Shown: piece after piece, positions 18,474-25,816 of the stretch
Layout of the letters: each line of letters opens with the position of its first letter
How positions within the stretch are numbered: the first letter of the stretch is position 1
NCBI GenBank assembly: GCA_002337545.1
Contig: DDGE01000055.1
Location: forward strand, 46,795 to 87,872
DNA length: 41,078 nt
Source of the DNA: Phycisphaerales bacterium UBA1910
GTDB lineage: Bacteria > Planctomycetota > Phycisphaerae > Phycisphaerales > UBA1924
Direction: 5' to 3'
Translations under genes and position numbers: made by a program
The notes under the pieces: generated by a model
The model's input: the letters and a program-made list of their open reading frames with translations, nothing else
Told to the model about the DNA's origin: nothing
The model's database searches: none

Positions 18474-20210
18474 ATGAAAAGTTTTTACTGCACTGTCGTA
18501 GCCGCGGCGTTGAGCACGCTCGTCACGAGCAACGCGCACGCCCAGCTTGTCATCAACGAGGTCTTCGAGAACCCGCCGAACGGTGGTGATGAAACATGGG
18601 AATACATCGAGCTCATGGGGCCGTCCGGTTATGACCTCTCAGGCTACGCTGTCTTCCTCATCAAGGGCGGGCGTGATATCGAGGAGCCGTTCGACGCACC
18701 AGATGGCAGCCAGTCTCAACGCACGCCGGAAATTGACGAGGCCTTCTCGCTCGATGGGTGGTCGGTCGGACCAGACGGCTTGTTTGTGATTTACAACGCA
18801 AGCCAGTTTGGGTTCACCGGGCTTTCGCCGTACCTGATGGAGAATCCAGACTACAAGTTCTTTATGCCTGAGAGCCCTGAGAACAAGAGGTTCCTCAACG
18901 GCGCGAGTATGGCATCGCTGCACATACCCAGCGTCGATACGCAGGGGAATCTCTCGAACGATGATTCCTCGACATACCTCCTCGTTCGCAAGCGTCCAGG
19001 TCATGAGCTCAACGGCAGTGGGCAGAGTGTCTACGCGGATGATTACGGCTGGAAGAAGACCGTGAACCCGGATGTGGAGTTCAATAGCCGCCTTGACTTC
19101 GGAGACGAGGACACGCTCGGCGTGCCGGTCTACCTCGGGAGCGGCCTCAACGGTGCGCAGACGGCCCCGTTCGCGATGGAGCCGGTTCAGATTATTGACG
19201 AGATCGCGTGGAGCAATAACGGCGGCAAAGAGTATGTTGTATCGGGGCGCGGAGTCGATGCAAACGAGATCAGTGAAACGCCACGCTTCAACCCGGATGC
19301 CGTGAGCCGGCTCCACTACCTCACCAGCAATCCGCTGGTCGGAACCCGTATTGACAACAGCGAGAACATCGATCCGACGAATCTTGCTGATGAGAACTGG
19401 GTGTACGGCGAGACGCTCAATGTGGAACCCGGCACCCCGGAGTATCTGCTGTTCAAGCCGCTCCTAGAGGTCGGTCCCGATCTGATGCCCGGCACGCTCG
19501 ATGATGAGTTGAATCATCTGGCCCCCACAGATCCAGACGGCCCGTTCTACAGCTTCAGCGGCCCCGGCGACGACGATCCGCTGGAGGCACCATTCCTGCA
19601 GCATTCTCCCGCCTTTGATCCGAGCGGCACACTTCTCTTCGATCCCTACGACATCTCTGGCTTTGAGATCTCACCCGGCGGTTTCAATCACGCTCCGGTG
19701 GGGACTCCGCTTGCGGGTACGCCGCTCGCACAGCAGTTCAGTTTCATCGAGGGTGACATCAACTTCGATGGGGCCGTGGACTTCGAGGATGTATCGATCG
19801 CCAAGTCGCTCCTCGGTGCAGGCCTTGATGATCAATCGATGGCCATCAACGATCGCAATACCGATGACACATCCGACGACAGCGAATATATGGCTTGGGA
19901 GCACCAACTGGACCGCTTCAATACCCTGCTTGCGCTCATCCGCATGGATCTGAGCGACGGGACGACGGGCGAATGGAACTCGGGGCTGACCGTCACACAG
20001 GCCGATGTGGACCGAGTCGTCGCGCTGGCGCCTCAGTGCTCTGCCGCGGATCTCGCCGAGCCGTACGGCATGCTGAACTTCTTTGATGTTTCGGCATTCC
20101 TCAGCGCATACACCTCGATGTCAAGCAGCGCGGACATCAACGGGGACGGTGAGCTCACCTTCTTCGATGTCTCGCTCTTCCTGACCACATTCAACCAGGG
20201 GTGCCCTTGA
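18474..20210 (+). CDS. Secreted lamin-tail-domain protein with FFDVSAFL-type dockerin repeats (paralogue 2)
   Basis: The 578-residue product has a signal peptide (about 1-24, ending AHA-Q) and then a lamin-tail segment of the form L-V-I-N-E-V-F-E-N-P-P with T-W-E-Y-I-E-L-M-G. One EF-hand-like loop, GDINFDGAVDFEDV, lies around 425. The C-terminus has two copies of a repeat with FFDVSAFLSAY and FFDVSLFLTTF separated by ADINGDGELT, ending in GCP; this repeat closes many Phycisphaerae secreted proteins. GGGAGA lies 6 nt before the ATG. It starts 26 bp after the prepilin-like gene, so the two may be cotranscribed. Confidence 0.8.
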   Translation: MKSFYCTVVAAALSTLVTSNAHAQLVINEVFENPPNGGDETWEYIELMGPSGYDLSGYAVFLIKGGRDIEEPFDAPDGSQSQRTPEIDEAFSLDGWSVGPDGLFVIYNASQFGFTGLSPYLMENPDYKFFMPESPENKRFLNGASMASLHIPSVDTQGNLSNDDSSTYLLVRKRPGHELNGSGQSVYADDYGWKKTVNPDVEFNSRLDFGDEDTLGVPVYLGSGLNGAQTAPFAMEPVQIIDEIAWSNNGGKEYVVSGRGVDANEISETPRFNPDAVSRLHYLTSNPLVGTRIDNSENIDPTNLADENWVYGETLNVEPGTPEYLLFKPLLEVGPDLMPGTLDDELNHLAPTDPDGPFYSFSGPGDDDPLEAPFLQHSPAFDPSGTLLFDPYDISGFEISPGGFNHAPVGTPLAGTPLAQQFSFIEGDINFDGAVDFEDVSIAKSLLGAGLDDQSMAINDRNTDDTSDDSEYMAWEHQLDRFNTLLALIRMDLSDGTTGEWNSGLTVTQADVDRVVALAPQCSAADLAEPYGMLNFFDVSAFLSAYTSMSSSADINGDGELTFFDVSLFLTTFNQGCP

Positions 20211-20396
20211 TCAGGTGGCTTGATCTTTTCGCACCGGTAACACGCATTCATCATTATTTGTAACGCCCTCAGGGCATTCATTGGCGCTTCTCTGGAAATG
20301 GGGCCGCGCCGATTCCCGCCAGTATTTGAAAGACGACGACGGGCGTGTGCTCATCGGGTTTCAGTCGGCGGGTGTGGAGATTAAGAGGAGAAGATC

Positions 20397-21146
20397 ATGA
20401 GTTCATCAAGCAACGCAATTCCCGCATTCGTATCCCTCACGCTGCTGGCAGACGCAGCTCACGCGGGATTGTCAACCAGCGTGCTCACGCTCGCCGAGTC
20501 GTTTTACGCATTTCAGAGCCCCGGCACAACGAACGCGTACATGAATGTGGATGACGAGCCGGCTGCCAACGCGACCTTCAACCTGCCGTGGAACCTTGAC
20601 AGCTCCACGCACTCGATGATCGATAGCTGGAACTCCAGTTTTTCGGGCGGGGTCATGACATCGGAGGATTCTGTCGTTATCGATGCCTCGTCTTCGGTGC
20701 AGGGCATGCTCAACGAGCCGGCGTCGATCGGAGGCAATCTCGCGCAGACACGCAATGAGTTCCTCACGCTCGTCACGATCCAGGTCAGCGATGAAGTCGA
20801 TGCGATGATCGCGTTTGATGGCTTTGCATCGATGGCGAACACAGCGCTTTCTCGATCAGAGCTTGAGATCACCGTGACATCGGCGTTGGGGTCTTTCAAT
20901 GATTTCACTGCCGGTTTCAATACTGGGACGACCATCGAGGGGCCGTTCGCGTTTAACACCACGCTCCTGGCCGGGGATGAGATCGAGATCCTCTTCGACT
21001 TCGATCTACTCGTGAGCGAGGATGTGGACCCGCGTGTGATGTTCGAGCAGAGCCTGAACGGTACTTTCTCGGTGACTGTTCCTGCGCCGCAGTCTCTCGC
21101 GGTGCTTGGTCTCGGCGGTCTCATGGCATCGCGTCGCCGCCGCTGA
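20397..21146 (+). CDS. Secreted protein with VPAP/PEP-CTERM-like C-terminal sorting tail
   Basis: The 249-residue product ends with VPAPQSLAVLGLGGLMASRRRR: a Pro-Ala-Pro motif, a hydrophobic helix and a basic cluster, the tripartite layout of PEP-CTERM-type sorting signals in their planctomycete form. The N-terminus has a hydrophobic signal ending near AHAG. The central part is rich in Ser, Thr, Asn and Asp and probably beta-stranded; no domain is recognised. GAGGAGAAG lies just before the ATG. Such proteins are processed by exosortase-type transpeptidases, but no such enzyme is encoded in this window. Confidence 0.75.
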   Translation: MSSSSNAIPAFVSLTLLADAAHAGLSTSVLTLAESFYAFQSPGTTNAYMNVDDEPAANATFNLPWNLDSSTHSMIDSWNSSFSGGVMTSEDSVVIDASSSVQGMLNEPASIGGNLAQTRNEFLTLVTIQVSDEVDAMIAFDGFASMANTALSRSELEITVTSALGSFNDFTAGFNTGTTIEGPFAFNTTLLAGDEIEILFDFDLLVSEDVDPRVMFEQSLNGTFSVTVPAPQSLAVLGLGGLMASRRRR

Positions 21147-21171
21147 ACTTGTGCTCAGTTGATTATCAATG

Positions 21172-21195
21172 CCCGGGCGATTGCCCGGGTTTTTT
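21172..21195 (+). terminator. Rho-independent terminator after the VPAP-tail gene
   Basis: A 7-bp stem (21172-21178 with 21183-21189, CCCGGGC/GCCCGGG) with a 4-nt loop is followed by six T residues. Confidence 0.9.
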
Positions 21196-21223
21196 GTCGC
21201 AGTTGTACAGTCCGGCCATGCTC

Positions 21224-21268
21224 AAAAAAACGCACCGAGCGCCCGGGATCACGCCAGACGCTCGGTGC
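21224..21268 (-). terminator. Rho-independent terminator for the minus-strand lamin-tail gene
   Basis: A perfect 10-bp stem (21232-21241 with 21259-21268) is followed on the minus strand by a T run (A run at 21224-21230). It lies 42 bp after the stop codon of the gene at 21310-22410. Confidence 0.9.
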
Positions 21269-21309
21269 ATATAGATAGGTTTCGCCTGTGCAACCAGGCA
21301 AACCGGAGA

Positions 21310-22410
21310 TCAGCGGCTCATGCCCTCGAGTACCTCGATCAGCTCGAAGTAGTTACCATCATGGTTGAGAAGGTATTCGATATCGCGGATATCGACTTGG
21401 CCGTCGTTGTTCGCATCGCCGGCGATGCGGCATGATGCGGAGATCTGGCCGCGCCCGCCCGGGAAGCTGTCGTTGGCGTAGCCGGGAGTGACTTCAACAT
21501 TTGACTCGTCTTCGACCGGATCGAAGCAGGGAGTCCCGCCGTATGCCGCCGCACCGAAACCGCCCTCGGAGTTATCCCCGAGGAAGTAGTCGCTGAAGCC
21601 GCTGGGATTCGAACCAATCTCGCCCATGTACCAGTTCGTGTAGGCGGAGCGGTACTCCTCGCCATCAAAGTCACAGCTCGTGTCGTCAATGAGGCACGAT
21701 GCGTTATCGACGCGGATCGCGTAGCCGGGGTTGAAGCCGGGGGTGTGGTCGAACTCGTTGCATTCTTCCTCGGTGTACTCCGAGCCGCCGTTGTCCGACC
21801 AGGCGATCTCATCGATCACATCGCCAGGGTAATCGGGCTCACCCATGGTCAATGGCGGGGTATCGTCTTTCTCGATGATCGAGTAATCAGTGATGTTGTT
21901 GAGCAGCACCACGGTGATCGAGCCGTCATTGCTGAGCTTCCCGGCCTGATCCGCGGCCGTCTGAAGCTCAATAAAGCTCGCCTCGTGGCGATCGGTCGAG
22001 GTGTTGATATCCGCCCCGTTGTTGGTAATGGTGTCCGGGAGGAAATCGTAAATCTCGGAGTTATTGGCGTGGTTCTGTGCTGATCCCGCACCGCCGCTCT
22101 GCGAGTAGCCAGTGTTCCAAATCACAAAGTAACCGTCTTCGTCGAGGGAGTACTGCGTCCCGGTGGTCGGAAAATGGAACGCCTCATCGATCTCTGCGGG
22201 GTTGGATGTGTCGTCCGGGTCATCAACCACAACGAGCACCGCGTATCCGGTGAGCGACTCACCGGGGCAGCCGTAGAGCTCGATGTACTCCCACTCCTCA
22301 TCGTTCCCCTTCGGGTTCGTGACGATCTCGTTGATGTACACCGGCGCGGCGGCAACGGATCCGGCGACGGCGGTGAGCATCATGCATGACAGTGTGTTTC
22401 GCAGATTCAT
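21310..22410 (-). CDS. Secreted lamin-tail-domain protein with dockerin-like repeat (paralogue 3)
   Basis: The 366-residue product starts with a signal peptide (about 1-22, ending VAA-A) and continues with P-V-Y-I-N-E-I-V-T-N-P-K-G and E-W-E-Y-I-E-L-Y-G, the same lamin-tail signature as its two neighbours. The body is acidic and rich in Asn, Gly and Ser. The C-terminus has GDANNDGQVDIRDIEYLL, a dockerin-like calcium loop. An open frame extends 42 codons upstream, but a GGAG ribosome site lies 8 nt before the ATG chosen here, which also starts the signal peptide. A strong terminator follows. Confidence 0.78.
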   Translation of the reverse strand: MNLRNTLSCMMLTAVAGSVAAAPVYINEIVTNPKGNDEEWEYIELYGCPGESLTGYAVLVVVDDPDDTSNPAEIDEAFHFPTTGTQYSLDEDGYFVIWNTGYSQSGGAGSAQNHANNSEIYDFLPDTITNNGADINTSTDRHEASFIELQTAADQAGKLSNDGSITVVLLNNITDYSIIEKDDTPPLTMGEPDYPGDVIDEIAWSDNGGSEYTEEECNEFDHTPGFNPGYAIRVDNASCLIDDTSCDFDGEEYRSAYTNWYMGEIGSNPSGFSDYFLGDNSEGGFGAAAYGGTPCFDPVEDESNVEVTPGYANDSFPGGRGQISASCRIAGDANNDGQVDIRDIEYLLNHDGNYFELIEVLEGMSR

Positions 22411-23278
22411 TTCGTATCTCCATTTGTTTCGATGGCATGCCGATAGCGCAACCCCCCGATAGCCGGGGCATTTCCTGAACGCCGAGTTCAACATACGCAT
22501 CGAGTGGTCCGCTACAAGATACGCACATGCAATCAAACATCAAGTGGCATTCAGGACCATTAATACGATCTGCGCGTTAATACAATCGATCTGAATATTA
22601 TTTACATAGCAACGCGAGGTATGGCTGTGCCTTGAGGATTAGCCAAGGCATATAGCGCCGAATGCAACCTATTTTCGTGTACGAAAAGGACTTGGACGCA
22701 AGATGGCTGCATCGGACACATCGCACGACGCAGTGGCCGAACACTCAGAGTTGTGTCATGCGACACATATTGGCATGCATATGTTGCATTTCTATTATCG
22801 CATTGGCATTGCTGGCCTGTGGTTCCGTGGAGTATCGTGCCTTGGGCCTTCTATCTCACCAGCTACGCAGCGGGCAGAGATGAAGACTCTTCCTTCCTCG
22901 GAGTTGAGCAGTACCCGGCTTAGGGAACGCGATCCACAGGGAGATCAAGCCCCGCGCGGTGCACGCCTGTTTCATCTCGTGCTCAAGGCCACCGAGTATC
23001 CTGCTCACGAAGCCCCTCCTGCATGTCGATTTCCTGCTAATGCAGGACAGGATCGAACTCGTCACATGATTCAAGTGCGAGACTGAGCGAACGAGCGGAG
23101 GGGCTTGTGCTCTACGCCGAGTACCGGACACACACTGGCAGCGATTCCACACCATTTCGACACCTTCCGGCGCGAATGCCGTCCAACTGACAGTGACAGT
23201 GAGGGAGGCAGGCAGTGTGTGCACTCATGCTGGGCCAGAACCGGGGGGGGGCAGCGGTGCCGATGTGTAATCCCCACG
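22411..23278. other. Gene-poor stretch of about 870 bp
   Basis: No convincing gene fills this region; the overlapping frames on both strands lack family-like sequence. It contains an AT-rich segment with a short direct repeat TTAATAC-ATC (22560-22572 and 22577-22593) that may be promoter sequence for the minus-strand gene at 22410, a candidate 41-residue lipoprotein and a run of nine G (23243-23251). Decayed mobile-element DNA would look like this, but no recognisable remnant was found here. Confidence 0.5.
22758..22883 (+). CDS. Candidate 41-residue lipoprotein (uncertain)
   Basis: A short frame encodes a basic N-terminus, a hydrophobic core (ILACICCISIIALAL) and LLACG, an excellent lipobox, followed by only about 20 residues before the stop. 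It may be a small lipoprotein or the 5' remnant of a larger one. The ribosome site is weak (CAGAG), and the surrounding 0.9 kb appears decayed. Confidence 0.3.
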   Translation: MRHILACICCISIIALALLACGSVEYRALGLLSHQLRSGQR

Positions 23279-23307
23279 AAAAAACCCTGACCGGTGGGGT
23301 CAGGGTT
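23279..23307 (-). terminator. Rho-independent terminator downstream of a tRNA 3'-end fragment
   Basis: A 10-bp stem (23283-23292 with 23298-23307) is followed on the minus strand by a T run (A run 23279-23284). It lies 7 bp downstream of the tRNA-like fragment and uses the same stem sequence as the terminator after rnr. Confidence 0.85.
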
Positions 23308-23312
23308 CATTC

Positions 23313-23335
23313 AATGGGCCTGGCGGGACTCGAAC
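23313..23335 (-). repeat. tRNA 3'-end fragment, direct repeat of tRNA-Ile 3' end (possible att site)
   Basis: On the minus strand this reads as a T-loop TTCGAGT, a T-stem 3' half CCCGC, an acceptor half CAGGCCC and discriminator A. It matches 20 of 23 positions of the same part of the intact tRNA-Ile (38737-38759) in the same orientation. The 5' T-stem half (ACCTG) does not pair with CCCGC and there is no tRNA body upstream, so this is not a functional tRNA. It may be the distal attachment-site repeat of an integrated element. Confidence 0.55.
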
Positions 23336-23360
23336 AGGTGGCGATAGCTGCTTGGAATCA

Positions 23361-23519
23361 ATGATTTCGGACGAGGCGGGCGCAGAAAACAGCGCAAAGA
23401 GAGATGTGATTATCGCGAACATACAGCATATTGCCCGTGAAGCGAGTCGGCCTACCGCTTCAGATTGTGATGCCGTCATCGAGGAACTGGTGAAAGCATT
23501 GCTCTCACTTTGTGATTGA
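23361..23519 (+). pseudogene. 52-codon helical ORF, possible remnant
   Basis: A short frame from ATG 23361 encodes a mostly alpha-helical sequence (IIANIQHIAREA, DAVIEELVKALLSL) ending 3 bp before the convergent nrfA stop. The frame is also open upstream through the tRNA fragment. No ribosome site is present. It looks like the tail of a mobile-element gene rather than an active gene, but the family is not recognised. Confidence 0.25.
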
Positions 23520-23522
23520 TCA

Positions 23523-25220
23523 TCACCCGTCGACGGGAGCTTTCTTCGTAGGGGTCACGCCCTGAACTGGTTCGGTCTCGATACCCTCTGTGCTGGGGGC
23601 CTCGGGGGCACGCAGGCGGACCGCGAGAGCCTGAGCTTGGCGGCTGTAGTCGATGGACTCGCCGAGGATGCGCACCGCCTCCTGGTCCGCGTGGAACCCG
23701 CGGGAGTTCTCGCTGCTGATGTAATCCAGACGCCACATCGCCTTGCGCTGCAGGTCGTAGATCGGCTGCAGCTGCTCCTCGGTCGCGCCCGCGGCCTTGG
23801 CCTCCAGGATCGCGTCGAGCATGTCGGTCATCGCCGCCGCGGCCCGGTCCATGTGGGCCAGGGTGCGGCTCTGGATGGTCTCGACCTTTTCGCGGAGCGT
23901 GCCCTCGTCGTCGTTGTGGCACTGCTGGCAGGCGTTGTTGATGTTCTCCATGGGGCTCTGCACGTTGTGGCTGGAAACCTTCATCGCGCCCTCACGCTGG
24001 TACGGCATGTGGCAGTCGGCACAGCTCACGCCGCTGCGTGCGTGGATGCCCTGGCTCCAGAGCTCGAACTCGGGGTGCTGAACCTTGAGAATCTTGGCCC
24101 CGGTCTCGCCGTGGGTGTAGTCGTAGAAGTCCGACCCGTCGGGGAACTTTTTCTCGTTCCAGTGGGCCTCGAGCTGCTCCATCTTGAGCCCCTTGCCCCA
24201 CGGGAACTCGAGCGTGTCCTTGTTGGCGCAGTAGTACTCCACGTGGCACTGCCCGCAGACGAAGGAACGCATCTCCTGGCGGGTGCCGTCCTTGTTGGGG
24301 TCGTAGGGCTCTGCGCGGTCGCCCCGGCGCCACTGCTCGACGCTGGGCAGGTGGGGCGTGGGCTCGTCGCTCTCGGCGAGCGCCGCCATCCCGAGCACAA
24401 AGCCCGGGCGGGTCACGCGGATTTCCATCGTGTCGGGGTTGTGGCAGTCGATGCACGAGACGGGGTGCGCCTCACCGCCGCCGAGGGCCGGGTGGTCCGC
24501 TGGGACTTCCTCGCCCTTGAACTCGCCGGTGAACCCGCCGATCGGCGCCTGGGGCACGGCGGGCTCGTTCTCGCCCGGCGTGCCGTCGGGCGACTGCATC
24601 ACCAATGCCAGAACCTCGTCGTAGGGCAGCTGGCTGACCTCCTTGAAGCCGCGGATGACGGCCTCCATGTTGAAGTCCGCCGCGAGTGTTTCATCGGTGA
24701 CTTCCTGGCCCATCGCCTCCATGCCGATGCGCCGGTACATGACGGTGTTGGACGCGTGGCAATGGATGCACGCCCCGGCCTGCGGCTTCTTGGTCACGCG
24801 CTCGGTCACGCCCTGGTCGTAGAGCATGTAGGCGTGCCCGCGTGCTTCACGATAGTCGATGCTGAACGCGTACCCGGCGTAAAGGCGCTTGAGCCACGGG
24901 TAGGTATCGAGCTTGCTCTCGGGCAGGGCGCTGGAGCCACCGTAGAACGTATCGCCCGCTGTAGCTTTCCATCCGTCGTACTGGTGCGGCCAGTTCTGCC
25001 CCCACGGTTCGGGGTCTGTGCTGATCTCGGTGACCTCGGTTACCCGGACGAACGGCGTGCGTGCGTCCTGTTTGTGCCCGAACATGGTGATGAGCACCCA
25101 TGTGACCGAGAGCGTCGCGACGACCGCGACGATGAATACGAGTACGAGGAGGATCGCACGCCCGGAGCGGGACTTGGGGAGCCGGCTCTTGAGAGTGATG
25201 GTGTGTTCGTCGGATTTCAT
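23523..25220 (-). CDS. nrfA: Cytochrome c nitrite reductase NrfA, five CxxCH hemes
   Basis: NrfA reduces nitrite to ammonium with six electrons outside the cytoplasmic membrane. The 565-residue product has an N-terminal membrane anchor or uncleaved signal (about 20-47) and five heme motifs: CIHCH (151), CIDCH (256), CGQCH (322), CADCH (400) and CQQCH (431). Family landmarks include VEYYC (328-331) and KVQHP (379-383), which provide the calcium ligands and the catalytic Tyr and His. The first, active-site heme is CxxCH, not the usual CxxCK. The segment between hemes 1 and 2 is long (about 100 residues). AGAGGA lies 8 nt before the chosen ATG; an earlier ATG adds 30 unlikely residues. It is the last gene of the run, 32 bp after nrfH. 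Confidence 0.93.
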   Translation of the reverse strand: MKSDEHTITLKSRLPKSRSGRAILLVLVFIVAVVATLSVTWVLITMFGHKQDARTPFVRVTEVTEISTDPEPWGQNWPHQYDGWKATAGDTFYGGSSALPESKLDTYPWLKRLYAGYAFSIDYREARGHAYMLYDQGVTERVTKKPQAGACIHCHASNTVMYRRIGMEAMGQEVTDETLAADFNMEAVIRGFKEVSQLPYDEVLALVMQSPDGTPGENEPAVPQAPIGGFTGEFKGEEVPADHPALGGGEAHPVSCIDCHNPDTMEIRVTRPGFVLGMAALAESDEPTPHLPSVEQWRRGDRAEPYDPNKDGTRQEMRSFVCGQCHVEYYCANKDTLEFPWGKGLKMEQLEAHWNEKKFPDGSDFYDYTHGETGAKILKVQHPEFELWSQGIHARSGVSCADCHMPYQREGAMKVSSHNVQSPMENINNACQQCHNDDEGTLREKVETIQSRTLAHMDRAAAAMTDMLDAILEAKAAGATEEQLQPIYDLQRKAMWRLDYISSENSRGFHADQEAVRILGESIDYSRQAQALAVRLRAPEAPSTEGIETEPVQGVTPTKKAPVDG

Positions 25221-25252
25221 GCGTGGGTCCTCTTTCGGGATGGATGGCATGT

Positions 25253-25786
25253 TCAGTCGCGCTCGCCAAAGCCGGACTCTCGCCCTGCGTGCCCGACATC
25301 GCCGTGGCAATGGACGCAGTACTGCATCTCGCCATTGGGTTCCGCGGGAAGCATGTGGTCAACAAAGTCATCGTGGCAATACAGACACGCGTGCTGGGTC
25401 ACGCGCCTGTTGCGTTCTTTGATTTGGATTGGCTCGTGAAAATCGCCTGTCGTGAATGCGAGCGAATGAAAAAAGCCGTTGTCCGCCTTGGTGAGCCACT
25501 TGCCTCCGAAGTCGTGAGGAAGGTGACAGTCGTTGCAGGTTGCCACGCCGTGATGGCTCGACTTGGTCCATGCGTCGTAATGGGTTTGCATCACATGGCA
25601 GTTGGCGCACGAGGCGGGGTCGTTCTTCAGATAGGCCGTGCCTTCGCCGTAGCCGAAGGTGAATGCGCCCAGGCCTCCGAGGATACCAAACGCCACTGCG
25701 CACAAAAGCGCAAGCATCGATACTGCTCGTCCCCGTCCGCGGTGATCGGCGACGGGCTCAGATTGAGTTTGATCCTGGTTCCCCAT
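25253..25786 (-). CDS. nrfH: NrfH, tetraheme NapC/NirT-family quinol dehydrogenase
   Basis: NrfH anchors NrfA to the membrane and passes electrons from menaquinol to it. The 177-residue product has one N-terminal membrane helix (about 22-46) and four heme motifs: CANCH (60-64, in the CxxCHxM context expected for heme 1), CNDCH (84-88), CLYCH (134-138) and CVHCH (157-161). Length, helix and heme spacing match NrfH rather than the longer NapC-like proteins. nrfA follows 32 bp downstream, and ccsBA ends 30 bp upstream. No ribosome site is obvious before the ATG. Confidence 0.93.
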   Translation of the reverse strand: MGNQDQTQSEPVADHRGRGRAVSMLALLCAVAFGILGGLGAFTFGYGEGTAYLKNDPASCANCHVMQTHYDAWTKSSHHGVATCNDCHLPHDFGGKWLTKADNGFFHSLAFTTGDFHEPIQIKERNRRVTQHACLYCHDDFVDHMLPAEPNGEMQYCVHCHGDVGHAGRESGFGERD

Positions 25787-25816
25787 CTATATACGCACCA
25801 TACCGGGGGAGGCTGC

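Noticed and set aside
22703..23086. 127-codon plus-strand frame in the gene-poor region
   Set aside because: It shows no signal peptide, domain or ribosome site; the lipobox-bearing frame next to it is the better, though still weak, candidate.
22856..23224. 122-codon minus-strand frame in the gene-poor region
   Set aside because: Composition is erratic, with no family resemblance, and it lies opposite other chance frames.
23280..23340. A complete second tRNA gene
   Set aside because: Only the 3' acceptor and T-loop part is present; the T stem does not pair and no anticodon or D arm can be folded upstream.
23637..25439. 600-codon open frame on the plus strand opposite nrfA
   Set aside because: It is antisense to a five-heme NrfA with clear motifs; high GC content leaves long chance frames, and the translated sequence has no family-like pattern.
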